A stretch of 64,000 nt of DNA, taken from positions 1,116,001 to 1,180,000 of the forward strand of contig NC_135242.1 of the NCBI RefSeq assembly GCF_947623445.1, written 5' to 3'. The translations under genes and the position numbers were made by a program. The notes under the pieces are model-generated. The model made no database searches. It had not been told where the DNA came from and saw nothing but the letters and a program-made list of their open reading frames with translations. Shown here in pieces: positions 52,253 through 64,000 of this stretch. Origin of the DNA: Clavelina lepadiformis (taxonomy: Eukaryota > Chordata > Ascidiacea > Aplousobranchia > Clavelinidae). Position 1 is the first letter of the stretch; each line of letters opens with the position of its first letter.

Positions 52253-53343
52253 GTTATGACACAATAAACAGTACTTCGTTCGTTTTAACACAAGATGCAA
52301 TTGCATTATGAGTGATTATGCTGAAACAATGACGATTCATGCAGTAACAATCGACAATGAACTCATATAAGGCCGTGCCAGCTTCATAGTCGCTTTTACT
52401 TCGGTACAATTGCGTCCATCATGTAGGACAAAAAGTGAAATTGCTCACTAAAGTAAACGAAGACGTTTTATGCGATCAGTGCCAGTTACTGCAGTATAGC
52501 GCAGCTGCAATTCATTTATTACGCAACACTACAGTATTTTAAATGCGTTGTCTGCCTTTACGCATGACCATGAAATGAACAATTGATTTTCCGCTTAATT
52601 TGGACAAAGCCGTTTCTCCGCTTAATTCGGCCAAAAGTGAGCGGAACCAAAGTGTCCGAATTAAGAGGAGTCGACTGTATTTTAAAATGTAGTTCAGTAC
52701 TTTGTCGATACTCGGTATTTTTTGTGTAAAAGATGCTGCTGCAAATGCAATGTTTGCCGCAATTATGTTCCCGGTAAAGGTTACTCCAGGTCAAAACATA
52801 TGTGATGTTAATCGCTTGGATTTTTACTTGTCATATTTACATTAAAACAGTTCAACAGATGCTAAAATTAGTCTTAAGGATTAATTAACATGTATTTTTG
52901 AAAACATACTTGTTAAAATTTTGAAATTATCACTTGAAAAGTACCGAGTCCCGGACCGACATAAGTTTCCTGAAAAAATTAATTCGGTACTTTTTTCGAA
53001 AAATACGGACGGTACCGGTACTGAAAAAGTACCGCAGTACAGTAATTCGATACTATAGTACCGCGGTAATGCCCACCTGTGTGTAAAACGTACTAAAAAG
53101 GCAAGTAAACCTCATGGGGCCTTATACCACAAGCAGTCATCGATGTTCTAATAATATTATATTTATTGTCTTAACATTGCGACATTCAAAAATAAAAAAA
53201 GAACAAGATAAAAATACTCAATTCTACAGGATGTATATTTTCAATAAGAGCTCAAACAGTTGGCGACATGTCACTCATTGTGTGATGTTCCCGCTGTAGC
53301 TGGCAGAAGACCTTGCCACCTCCACTTACCCAAAGTACTTTGA

Positions 53344-56117
<2,774 letters not shown>

Positions 56118-56203
56118 GGTTGAAATATTACAGCAATGTACTTTAAAAGTTTTAGCTAGTGCAGTGACCTAGTAGACTGGAGCAAAACAGATAACTTTCT
56201 AGG

Positions 56204-56254
56204 GTCTAGTACACAAGAGCATAACTGCAGAATGCCTTTGTACACTAGACCCAT
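56204..56254. repeat. Paired copies of a CTAGACCC motif at the P-element insertion site
   Basis: GGGTCTAGTACACAAGAGCA (reverse) and AATGCCTTTGTACACTAGAC (forward) face each other. Related copies lie right of the P element at about 59670, 59789 and 59851. The P element is inserted inside the forward copy. Confidence 0.55.
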
Positions 56255-59200
56255 AGACACCTTAAATAGAAGGACTAGTAACTCGCACTCTCGGGTTACG
56301 GAACTTGGGTCCCAATCATAGACACAAGTGTGCCGCCACAGATTCTCAGGTGTGCCGCGAATCTTTTGAATTTTGGAAAAGAACTGTATAAATATTTAAA
56401 ATAAGGCATGCAGACAAGCATATGTGACTTTAAAGCTTTCTAACTGCTTCAATAGCTGATAAATAAGCACATGTGACGATGAAACCAATTATAGGCTATG
56501 GCAATGCCGATAGAGTAGGGTAATTTTTTAAAGCAACTTTTCTTTTTTTCTATTGCATAATCGGAACAAAGTTTTTTCAGGGGTCTCTGTTAATAACACA
56601 CAATGCCTAAGAAATGTAATGTATATGGTTGTCGAGGCAATTACAGGGAGGAACCGTACTCCAAAGTGGTATCATTTCCAACTGATGAAGTAGAACGAAA
56701 CCGCTGGATTAATGCCATGCCAAATGAACGTTCTAGTTTGCTACAGCTTAAGCAGATCTATGCTTGTGCTAATCATTTTGACTGTGAATGGATTTCAGTT
56801 AAAGGTGGAAAAAGACCAAGCCAACCACCGTCCATTTTCCCTGGAGTTTTAAAGTCATGCTTAAAGCAGGTCTCCTCAGCACCCAGAACTAGGCCTAGAA
56901 CTGCTTCAGCAGAGGCGAGAGCTGAAAAGGAACGATTCCGTACTGAAGGCCTGGATAAGATAGCTGACTTTTCTTCTTTTTGTAATGACATCAAGCAGCA
57001 TTTCCCAAAGGATCATCTTTTTTTTTGTGATAGTGATGACATTTACATTTCTAAAACTGATGCAAAAGGACGTTCTGTTATTCAATTTCTTCATTTTCAA
57101 CGCGTGCAATCGTCATTTGGATTTTTGCATCTTAAATGTGTTGAGAAAAATGGAAAGGACATACCTAAAACATATTTTTCCAAAGCTGGTTGTCTGCAAA
57201 AGAATAGCCTTCTCAGTAAATGGTCACAGTTAGACAAAATTCTGTCATGCATTACTGAGTAAGAGTTCAAAGATACAGACTATCTAAAAAGTGCTGTAGA
57301 GGAATTGAATAGCATGAGTTGTTCTGATTCGCCTCATTTCCAGTTTATTTATGCTCAGTTACAGTTACTGCTCACTCCTCCAGAAGGTCGACGTTTTGAC
57401 AAAAATCTTTATATTCTTGCTGCCGAACTTCATAACATTTCTCCAGCTGCATATAAAATGATACGAAAGTCCGGTTCAATTGTTTTACCGAGAGTGGAAC
57501 TGTTGAAAAAACTACTCTCCTGTAGTTTCCATGATGAAAACTTAGAGCAACTTTTCCAAAAGCTTCAACCTCAGCAGTGTCTCGTCCACATTCTTTTTGA
57601 TGAAGTGAAGCTCACAGAAACACTTAGGTACTCAGGTGGTCGTGTTGTTGGTTATGCGCAAAATGGTTCTGGTGATACCGAAGTTCTTGCAACACATGCT
57701 TTGGTGATTGAAGTTGTCTGCCATTTTGGTGGCCCTAGATATATACTACGCATTTACCCTGTTGCAAAACTTAATTCAGATCAACTCAAGCAAATTCTAT
57801 TGGAAGCTCTAGTAGCGGTAAAAAATGCTGGTGGTAGTATAATTTCTTGTGTAGGTGATAATTGCAATACAAATGTTGCAGTTTATGGTAAATTACATGG
57901 CCCTGGTAAAGTCTTCATTGATGCTATAAATTCTTATGCTTTCCTTGTTTTTGACTACGTTCATTCTTTTAAAAATATAAGAAATAACTGGATAACGGTG
58001 CATGATAAGGAACTTTCTTTCACAAAAGATAGAAAGACATATATTGCACGATGGAAGGACATAGAAGCACTGTACAATGAAGACCGGAAAAACAGCATTC
58101 GTCTTACCAAGATCACATACACAGCTGTGTACCCAAAATCTTTGCAGAGACAAAGCGTGCCTTTTGTATGCCAGATCTTCAATGACAAGACAGTTGCTGC
58201 TCTTTCAACTCTAAAGGATAAACTTGGCATTAACGAGGGCACCATCATTTTTGTCAAACTCATCACTGATTGGTTTCACATGATGAATGTGAAAGATCGA
58301 TATTCCGGTATTAACATGCGTGATGAGTGTCGTCAACCATGGACCAAGAACTGCACTAGTTTCAAGAAACTTAATGAAACTTGTGACATTATATCCTCTT
58401 GTGCATGGTCAGGTGGTCGAGGTCGGACGCAGAAGCTTACTAATCAAACTGCAGAAGCATTTGTAGTGTCTACAAGAGCCAACATCGAAGCCGCAGAGTT
58501 GCTACTGACTCAGCACAACTTCATCTACGTTCTACCTGGTGTGTTTGCTGATGAGGCCCTTGAAAAGTTCTTTGGTCAAGCCAGACAACGCAGTGGAGGT
58601 AATTTCTATATTGACATTGTAGATATCAAGGCAGCTGCAAAAACCAAAAATCTCAATGCACTTTTAAAATATGAGTCAACTCCGTGTGAGTCTCATGATG
58701 TGCCTTGCACCTCTAACATTTGCATTGATGATGATCAATTTGACATCACCATTGCTGACACTGAAGACCTAGTGCAATCTAATGACAGTGTCAAGCATAA
58801 ATGTATTTTTCTAGCTGGATATTTGGAACACAAATATCCAGCTAATATCTTGCGTATCGAAACTGAAAATGATGACGACCATCGGATTAATTCGGAGTTT
58901 CTCACAAACTTAAATAGAGGTGGACTAACTGTACCTCTACTCTCAACAGTACATTTCGTATACTCAGCCTATAAACTGTTTGGTAAGTGCAACTTGCATT
59001 GCTGCTGAGCTCATCTCAGCCATGCTTTGCGTCGTATCGATAGTCCAATGGTTGTAATTCAAGGAGCATGTCTTACTTTATCAAACATTCTTTTGAAAGC
59101 ATTTGTGCTTGACAACAGTGACAAAGAAAGACAACTCGGCTGTTTGAGAAGAAAAGAAAAACTTTCTACTAAAAACTGAAAGAGTATCTTTAGTATGCCA

Positions 59201-59630
59201 ACAAGTATTTTGATTACTCATTTCTACAAATTTCATTGTTGTTTGTTGTTGTTTTTCATTGTTGTTTCACAAATTTCATTGTTTGTGTTGAAATATTCAG
59301 GCTAAACTGTCCATGAATACATTTTAATTCAGTCACAGGGGAACATACTGTGTGTTTCAGTTGTTTAAGTGAGAAAATATGCAATATTTTGAGTGATTTT
59401 GGACTATTTTTTCGTGATTTGACCTTTAGATGACCTTCAGATGACCTTGTAGAAGGTTAAAAGTATGAAAAAGTAATTCCTCACCCTTCAAAACCCCCCA
59501 AGAGACACCAGAATTAAGGTTTTACCATGTATTTGACACAAATTATGATGGGACCCAAGTTCCAACTTGGGACCCAAGTTCCAGATACCGAGCATAGAAG
59601 TTACCAGTCCTTCTATTTAAGGTGTCTATG
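56252..59630 (+). mobile_element. P-element / THAP9-type DNA transposon, nearly intact
   Basis: Length 3379 bp. The terminal inverted repeats are 32 bp with one mismatch, starting CATAGACACCTTAAATAGAA. The flanks are a perfect 8-bp duplication ACTAGACC (56244-56251 and 59631-59638), the size expected for P elements. A subterminal motif GGAACTTGGGTCCC lies exactly 48 bases in from each end (56300-56313; complement at 59569-59582), with a third copy at 59550-59563. These look like transposase binding sites, comparable in position to those of Drosophila P. The coding region occupies 56603-59179. Near-perfect ends and target duplication suggest a young insertion. It lies in the SMIM7 upstream region. 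Confidence 0.94.
56603..59179 (+). CDS. P-element transposase with N-terminal THAP domain; two in-frame stops
   Basis: One reading frame of 859 codons is interrupted only at TAA 57260-57262 and TGA 59006-59008. The N-terminal THAP finger (C5, C10, C55, H58, with W35 and F59) binds the element ends in this family. After the first stop comes the P-type transposase. LVHILFDEVKLTETLRYSGG carries the probable first catalytic Asp of the RNase H-like fold. LEKFFGQARQRSGG near residue 650 is characteristic of THAP9/P transposases (E-x-FF-G-x-x-R-x-R-G-G). Each stop is close to a splice donor: GA|GTAAGAG contains the first stop, and G|GTAAGTG lies 23 bases before the second. In-phase acceptors at 57312 (54-base intron) and 59063 (81-base intron) would remove both. 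The alternatives are two nonsense mutations or splice-regulated stops as in Drosophila P intron 3. The sequence alone cannot decide. Confidence 0.88.
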
Positions 59631-59639
59631 ACTAGACCC

Positions 59640-59842
59640 CAGCTACTCAAATTGTGACGTCATCTGGTTGTGCATTTGTATGCTAGACCCACTTTCTAAA
59701 TACGAAATTGCAGAAGCCAAAAAGTCTCTAATAAACTTTAAGTAAATTCGCACACGATAACGACTTACAGGCTGTAAAGCTAAGCTTTTCGTGGTCTAGT
59801 GCTGAAGTGCACAACCAAATGACGTCACAATTTGAGTAGCTA
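59640..59842. repeat. 203-bp foldback with CRE octamers in both arms
   Basis: The arm AGCTACTCAAATTGTGACGT (59641-59690, running on through GGTTGTGCA and CTAGACC) is matched by its reverse complement at 59790-59842 with a few mismatches. Each arm holds TGACGTCA (59655 and 59820). A further direct copy of the arm's inner part follows at 59851-59876. No clear flanking duplication was seen, so it may be a decayed MITE or a regulatory palindrome. Confidence 0.7.
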
Positions 59843-60833
59843 AAATGTATCCTGTGGTTGTGCACTTCTGCACTACACCCGTGTTACATACGTCGTCACA
59901 AACGAGTTCAGCTTCTCAGTCCAAGTACCCAACCCTATCAAAAACTATGGCGCGACAAGGCGCCGGTAACTCTGAAAAACAAGGTAAAGCCAGTTCGGAC
60001 TTTTTCGTTTGTGGCATGTAACAAAATCTCTTCAAGCAAAGCTGGAAATAAAAAAACGGCAAAAAGTGCATCAATTGGTAACAAAAAAGATTAAATCAAA
60101 AATATACGGCTTATCTAGTCGGTTCATCCTTTATTTCCATACAAATAGTTCGCATAGTGTCTTCAATATTTTGCTAAATTAATCGTTAGTTAAACACGAT
60201 TCCGCATTGACGAAATAAAAAAAATGTCCACACGCTTGTTCATCAATCCCTTTAACATAGAAATTTGGAAAATGTGCTGGCATTATTTTTCATTTTATAC
60301 TCAAACTAATTCGCGACTTAACTTTGGTCCTCGCCGCTCACAAACGGTTGATTGCATCGATAAGGACCAAACTAGGCATAAAATATAACGGCTCGAGAAA
60401 TCACTTTCCGCAAAAGATATTCAAATTCTTATAGTAGTAACTTGTTTATCAGTCACTCTTGGCTCAGAATAATGAGGCTGTTTTTTTGGTTTATTTGTCT
60501 TCATCAAGAAAGCCCTTGCACGGAAGCGATAGTGTAGATAGCACACACATTTTAAATACATTTTAATCCGCCAATTTCCACAATGAAAATATTACATGTA
60601 GGCTATTGGGACAACTTTAATATCTTTTTCCCTGATAACTGTATGTATAAGGCTCCAAATAATTGTTTATAGGCGATACTTTAAATACAAAAGTTAACAT
60701 GGACAATTTGGAAATGTAGCTTAAATGTGTTACATAAATCAGAAAATATAATAATATATCATGCAACTCTTATAAGATCTTGATCCGTGTACTCAGATTA
60801 TTAGATTTGTTGCAACATAATCTTGTATTAGGC
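59843..60833. other. Intergenic left of TPMT (its 3' side)
   Basis: An open frame with ATG at 59844 runs to 60020 in one frame, and a Lys/Ser-rich frame ends at 60094, but neither shows a recognisable domain. An ATG at 59947 followed 36 bases later by CAAG|GTAAAG could be a first exon on the plus strand, but no downstream exons were found. Confidence 0.45.
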
Positions 60834-61553
60834 CTACTTGCGAGTAAGCAGACTGACATTGATAAGCTGAGACTGAACACCGGTGCGCTTGAGTAAAGCT
60901 GTTCCACGGACTTCGTAAGTCTCCAAGAGAACGGAGTTGAAGTAACGACCTAAAGCGGCTTCAATATCATCTTGGGAAATGGAAAATGGAGGCCCGGAGA
61001 AAGATGATTCCCATTGGAACGTGCTCAAGAGATACTTTCCATCCGAGTTGACCAGGTCGTTCATGACATCCGCGTATTTCATCTGCAGCGATGGATGAAC
61101 GGATCCGAAAGATGCTCGATCCCATACGGCATCAAACTTTCCCAAGATGGTTGAATTGATCTCAAAGAAATCTCCTTTGTAAATGGTGATCTTCTTGTCT
61201 GTACCTCTGAATATTTCATAAGGTGCAGTCGGATGTTGCGATCTTTCGTATTTGATGGAGTGCTCGTGGAAGAAATCCTTGATGGCGGTTTCAGAGAATT
61301 CAGTCCCAACAACATCGTGCCCTTCATCGGCAAGAAAATCTATGTCGACAGCTTTTCCGCACAATGGGATAAACACCCTGCAATTGGGCTTCAGAAACTT
61401 TTCCTTGTGTTCCACCAGATCCATGTCAACTGTGGGTCTGTGAAAACCAATTTGTCGTTTTTCCCAACGACTGGTCCATTCCTCTTTTCCCATAACGGCA
61501 CTTTCCTGGTTACCGTAAATATTGGTCACTTCACCCTCTACGAAACACGCCAT
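60834..61553 (-). CDS. TPMT: Thiopurine S-methyltransferase-like protein, single exon
   Basis: A complete 239-codon minus-strand frame without introns. TPMT transfers the methyl group of S-adenosylmethionine to thiol groups of small molecules in the cytosol. Family landmarks: EEWTSRWEKRQIGFHRP, then RVFIPLCGKAVDIDFLADEG (family [20 protein letters not shown]), HDVVGTEFSETAI, the FFEI-GKFDAVWDRASF block (family GKFDMIWDRGAL), YADVMNDL, GPPFSI, and the end VSLLTRK (family LYLLTEK). The start gives a 20-residue leader; Met-21 (MGKEEW) is the alternative start. Every other gene here is split by introns, and vertebrate TPMT is too. A retrocopy, intron loss or an older transfer are possible explanations. 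No poly(A) tract or target duplication was seen at its 3' side. Confidence 0.93.
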   Translation of the reverse strand: MACFVEGEVTNIYGNQESAVMGKEEWTSRWEKRQIGFHRPTVDMDLVEHKEKFLKPNCRVFIPLCGKAVDIDFLADEGHDVVGTEFSETAIKDFFHEHSIKYERSQHPTAPYEIFRGTDKKITIYKGDFFEINSTILGKFDAVWDRASFGSVHPSLQMKYADVMNDLVNSDGKYLLSTFQWESSFSGPPFSISQDDIEAALGRYFNSVLLETYEVRGTALLKRTGVQSQLINVSLLTRK

Positions 61554-62687
61554 TTCACAGGTTTATGGTCTATTAGAATTAGATCTTAACAGCTTAAAAT
61601 CCTTTGTATGTGTTGTTCTGAAAAGCAGCTTAAAGTTTAATTTACGGAATACGCCTGGTTATATATTCTTTGTAATTCAGGCAGTGACGCCGTCATGCTC
61701 AGTCTAAGTGCAAATTGCAATCAGCACAGCTTCACTTGCACCTCATAGCGATTGCTAAAACTAACTTGTTGCTTTTACACAAACATTATAGGAATAAGTG
61801 CGCGTTATGCAATTGTTTTGTAGTAATTTTACACGAATCATGCAACATACGTCATAAACTTTCACGTTGATATGATTAATTAAGATAAATATTTTTCCTG
61901 TGCTTTAGCTGCTGCCATCAACCATCCACTGGCCATTTCCTGCTTCGAAAAGTTTTGTATACTATGAAACGAAATCCTGTGATTGCATAACATAACTTGG
62001 TTTTTTTAGTGATGATGTCACGCATTGAAAATTAATCTACTTAACCCATCCCGCACGTTTTGACGCAGAGACACCAAATATAGAGCCAACGGCCGGAAAT
62101 TGAACCGACAAAGAATAAAATTTCCGCATGAGGGATGATTTTGCGAAATGTGATAAATCACAGTTAACATTCGATTGCATAATAATGAATTGCGACAATC
62201 AGTATCTGTCGGAAACATTACAGAGAAAATTCTACTTTTTATTATTGTAGCGAAAATATGTCACGTGTTATTTATAGTATCTTATCTTTTACCGTTTTAT
62301 AATGCATTAATTCTCTACTTGATGTGGGATGAATTGTTTCACGATGTTTTGTATTAATTGTGATTATCGTTGTTTATCTCACGTTTAACACGTTCTTATC
62401 TTATCAACAGTTTGACATCTCACCTTTTGCATTCTATAAAATCCGATTTTAAGTAATTTAAGGGAGATTCGGTTGAGTTTTGACCGTGAGCTGTTTAACA
62501 AATAAATCGTTTTCTTAGGTCTGATGGTGCCGCGTTTTACCTTGAATGTGAGAAAATAGTCTGACGTTTGAAGGTCAGAATACTCCGTTACATTATGAAG
62601 CTTTCTAGATGATTGACCCATTTCTTCCATGTTCCTTATAAAAGTATTTTCCTTTATTCTAATACCAGTGATAACTTACCTTCTGAA
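61554..62687. other. Upstream region of TPMT, no gene recognised
   Basis: AT-rich sequence with a TACGTCATAA site near 61850. Short open frames have no recognisable content. Confidence 0.55.
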
Positions 62688-63340
62688 TAGGCTTACCATA
62701 ATTTTGTGGCTTCAAAGCGGGACGCTTTCAAACAACCCAAACCCCTTTGCTGTGATATTTTAACTTGACATTTTTCAGGATTATTACGTAGGCCTACATT
62801 TAAGCCCACCCTAGCTGTCTTCATTGACCATATTGTCATCGAAAGTTCAAGTGTTAGTTCTCTAAATATCGATTTCATTTCGAAAAATAGGAAGGAATTG
62901 ACGTTAACGATACAAAGATGGCTGCCTCTATTTCACTGGAAAAATCGTGCGTTCAAAGCGACATTTTACCTGTTCTTTTTAACCTAACTTGAATGTTACA
63001 ATTTAGTAATCTAATTACCTAAATCTACCTTTTAATACAAATTTAACTTCAATTAAATCCTAAATAGCTAAAATCAAGTTTTTCCGTGTCTATTCTCCTA
63101 ACCTAACGGCCTATCATTAACAAAAGGTTAGGGAGTTTTTTTCCGGTGAAGTAGTCACTCTGTACAAAAATTAGAACAATAATAAGAACATGCTAATGTT
63201 CGTGTATGGCTTCTATGCGGTGTGCCTATGCTGGCTGACTGAATGCCAAACCGGGACGTTTGGCCGACCGATCGGAACGCCGGGACAAGACGTTAAAAAG
63301 GGGGACTGTCCCGGCTAAAACGGGACGAATGGTAAGCCTA
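62688..63340. mobile_element. Non-autonomous hAT-type element with TAGGC termini
   Basis: The 12-bp inverted ends TAGGCTTACCAT and ATGGTAAGCCTA are perfect. Both flanks are CTTCTGAA (62680-62687 and 63341-63348), a perfect 8-bp duplication. Subterminal CGGGAC/GTCCCG motifs recur. It contains a copy of the AT-rich repeat also seen at 25790. Confidence 0.92.
62985..63165. repeat. Dispersed AT-rich repeat, copy 2 (inside the TAGGC element)
   Basis: Similar in order and spacing to 25790-25965: CTAAATCTACCTTTTAATAC, TTAACTTCAATTAAATCCTA, and GGTGAAGTAGTC. Its location inside a hAT-type element suggests that copy 1 may be a decayed relative. Confidence 0.45.
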
Positions 63341-63348
63341 CTTCTGAA

Positions 63349-64000
63349 TAACGGGATATTTGTACTAGAACGATTGTAATTTGCTTTGACAGCTTAAAAT
63401 TAGCCATTCAATTCTTCTGAAAAGTACATAGGCTACGTGTTACGAGTACAAATGTATGTTTTACGCTTTTTAACGTATAACATAGGCCTAAGTGTTTTTT
63501 TCACCGGGTATACCAAATCAATAACATATAATAACCTAAATATAAATCTTCTCTCCAATCATAATTGGAAATAGACCCAAACAGCTAAAATTAACATGAG
63601 CATGCTATTACCAACATACTGCAAGCAAACAATGCTAGCTTACAGCAAACGCTTTTATTTTAACGAACATATTATGTAGGCCTACATTTACAGGGCATTG
63701 TGCTTCAGAAGAAATATTTCAGATAAAAAATATTTTTTAATAAAAACCTTTTTTGTAACAAAACATCGCTAAATAAACAGGTAAAACACTTCACCAGAAA
63801 TATGTCTAACACTTAGGCTATAATTAATTCTTTTCAGATTTTTCTTCTTTTTTAGTAGCGGAGAACTCGGTGCTGACGGCTCTCTTCGTATTTCAAAATA
63901 TCAGCAATGAATGCCCAGGCTTATAAGATTGATAATTGCACGTATGAGACCAGAAATTGGAAGATACATCGATGCAGTAGAATCTTACATTATACAGCAA
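63349..64000. other. Right edge, no gene assigned
   Basis: AT-rich, with a partial copy of the AT-rich repeat near 63530-63610. A minus-strand frame ending at 63824 (TKRAVSTEFSATKKEEKSEK, then N and stop) looks like a charged protein tail. It is preceded by a stop and a poor acceptor, so I do not call it a gene. Confidence 0.4.

Larger units (their letters stand above)
51133..52677. mobile_element. Middle pogo/Tigger-like element, TA target duplication
   Basis: Inverted ends CAGTCGAATCCGCTTAATTC and, inward from the right, CAGTCGACTCCTCTTAATTC, both followed by GGACAC. TA dinucleotides flank it at 51131-51132 and 52678-52679, as in the Tc1/mariner-pogo superfamily. It has no transposase of its own and is interrupted by the hAT-like insertion at 51284-52252. 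Confidence 0.88.
51055..53081. mobile_element. Outer hAT-like element of a three-layer nest
   Basis: Ends CAGAGGTGGC (left) and, inward from the right, CACAGGTGGGC. Flanks are TGTACAAC (51047-51054) and TGTAAAAC (53082-53089), an 8-bp duplication with one mismatch. The element's own sequence is rich in GGTACCG/CGGTAC motifs at both ends and is split by the pogo-like insertion at 51133-52677. Confidence 0.8.

Noticed and set aside
63824..63895. Possible last exon of a minus-strand gene (charged tail ending EKSEKN)
   Set aside because: Immediately preceded by an in-frame stop and only a poor acceptor; the rest would be outside the window.

Overview
The window looks like chordate nuclear DNA, most likely from a tunicate (ascidian). 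It is AT-rich, its genes are compact and intron-rich, and the proteins match chordate families exon by exon: PREB/SEC12, tektin-2, geminin, RNF10, TMEM86, SMIM7, TPMT, an SLC10 transporter, a TRIC-like channel and fibrinogen-domain proteins. Bacterial features such as operons or Shine-Dalgarno sites are absent. The species cannot be fixed from the sequence. Most gene models were assembled by hand from splice signals, reading-phase agreement and remembered family sequences; no search was run.

Layout, left to right. 1-3691 (+): 3' two thirds of PREB, the Sar1 exchange factor, with its 5' end outside the window. 5483-8449 (+): a five-exon single-pass membrane protein with three PPxY-type motifs, family unknown. 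10258-11870 (+): a damaged fibrinogen-domain gene that lacks its 5' exons and carries a one-base frameshift. 14467-16282 (+): a divergent TRIC/TMEM38-like channel. 17416-21077 (+): TEKT2. 21961-23681 (-): GMNN, tail to tail with TEKT2. 27581-29888 (+): an SLC10 sodium/bile-acid-type transporter. 33814-35212 (-): an intact secreted fibrinogen-domain gene, paralogous to the damaged one. 38206-44693 (-): RNF10 in 13 exons. 47653-49199 (-): TMEM86 lysoplasmalogenase. 53344-56117 (-): SMIM7. 60834-61553 (-): TPMT in a single exon.

The spaces between genes and several introns are full of DNA transposons. The best is a 3.38-kb P-element/THAP9-type transposon (56252-59630) with near-perfect terminal inverted repeats, a perfect 8-bp target duplication and symmetrical subterminal motifs. 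It sits 134 bp upstream of the SMIM7 start codon. Its transposase frame is broken only by two in-frame stops, and each stop lies at or just after a splice-donor-like sequence. A three-layer nest (hAT-like > pogo/Tigger-like > hAT-like, 51055-53081) carries a CGGBP1-like zinc-finger ORF in its innermost layer. Six further short hAT-type elements, most with exact 8-bp target duplications, are scattered over the window.

The genes are mostly unrelated housekeeping or cell-type genes (secretory pathway, cilia, cell cycle, transport, ubiquitin, lipid and methyl metabolism). No biosynthetic cluster or defence system was seen. The strongest whole-window signal is a marked excess of the palindromic CRE/ATF octamer TGACGTCA.
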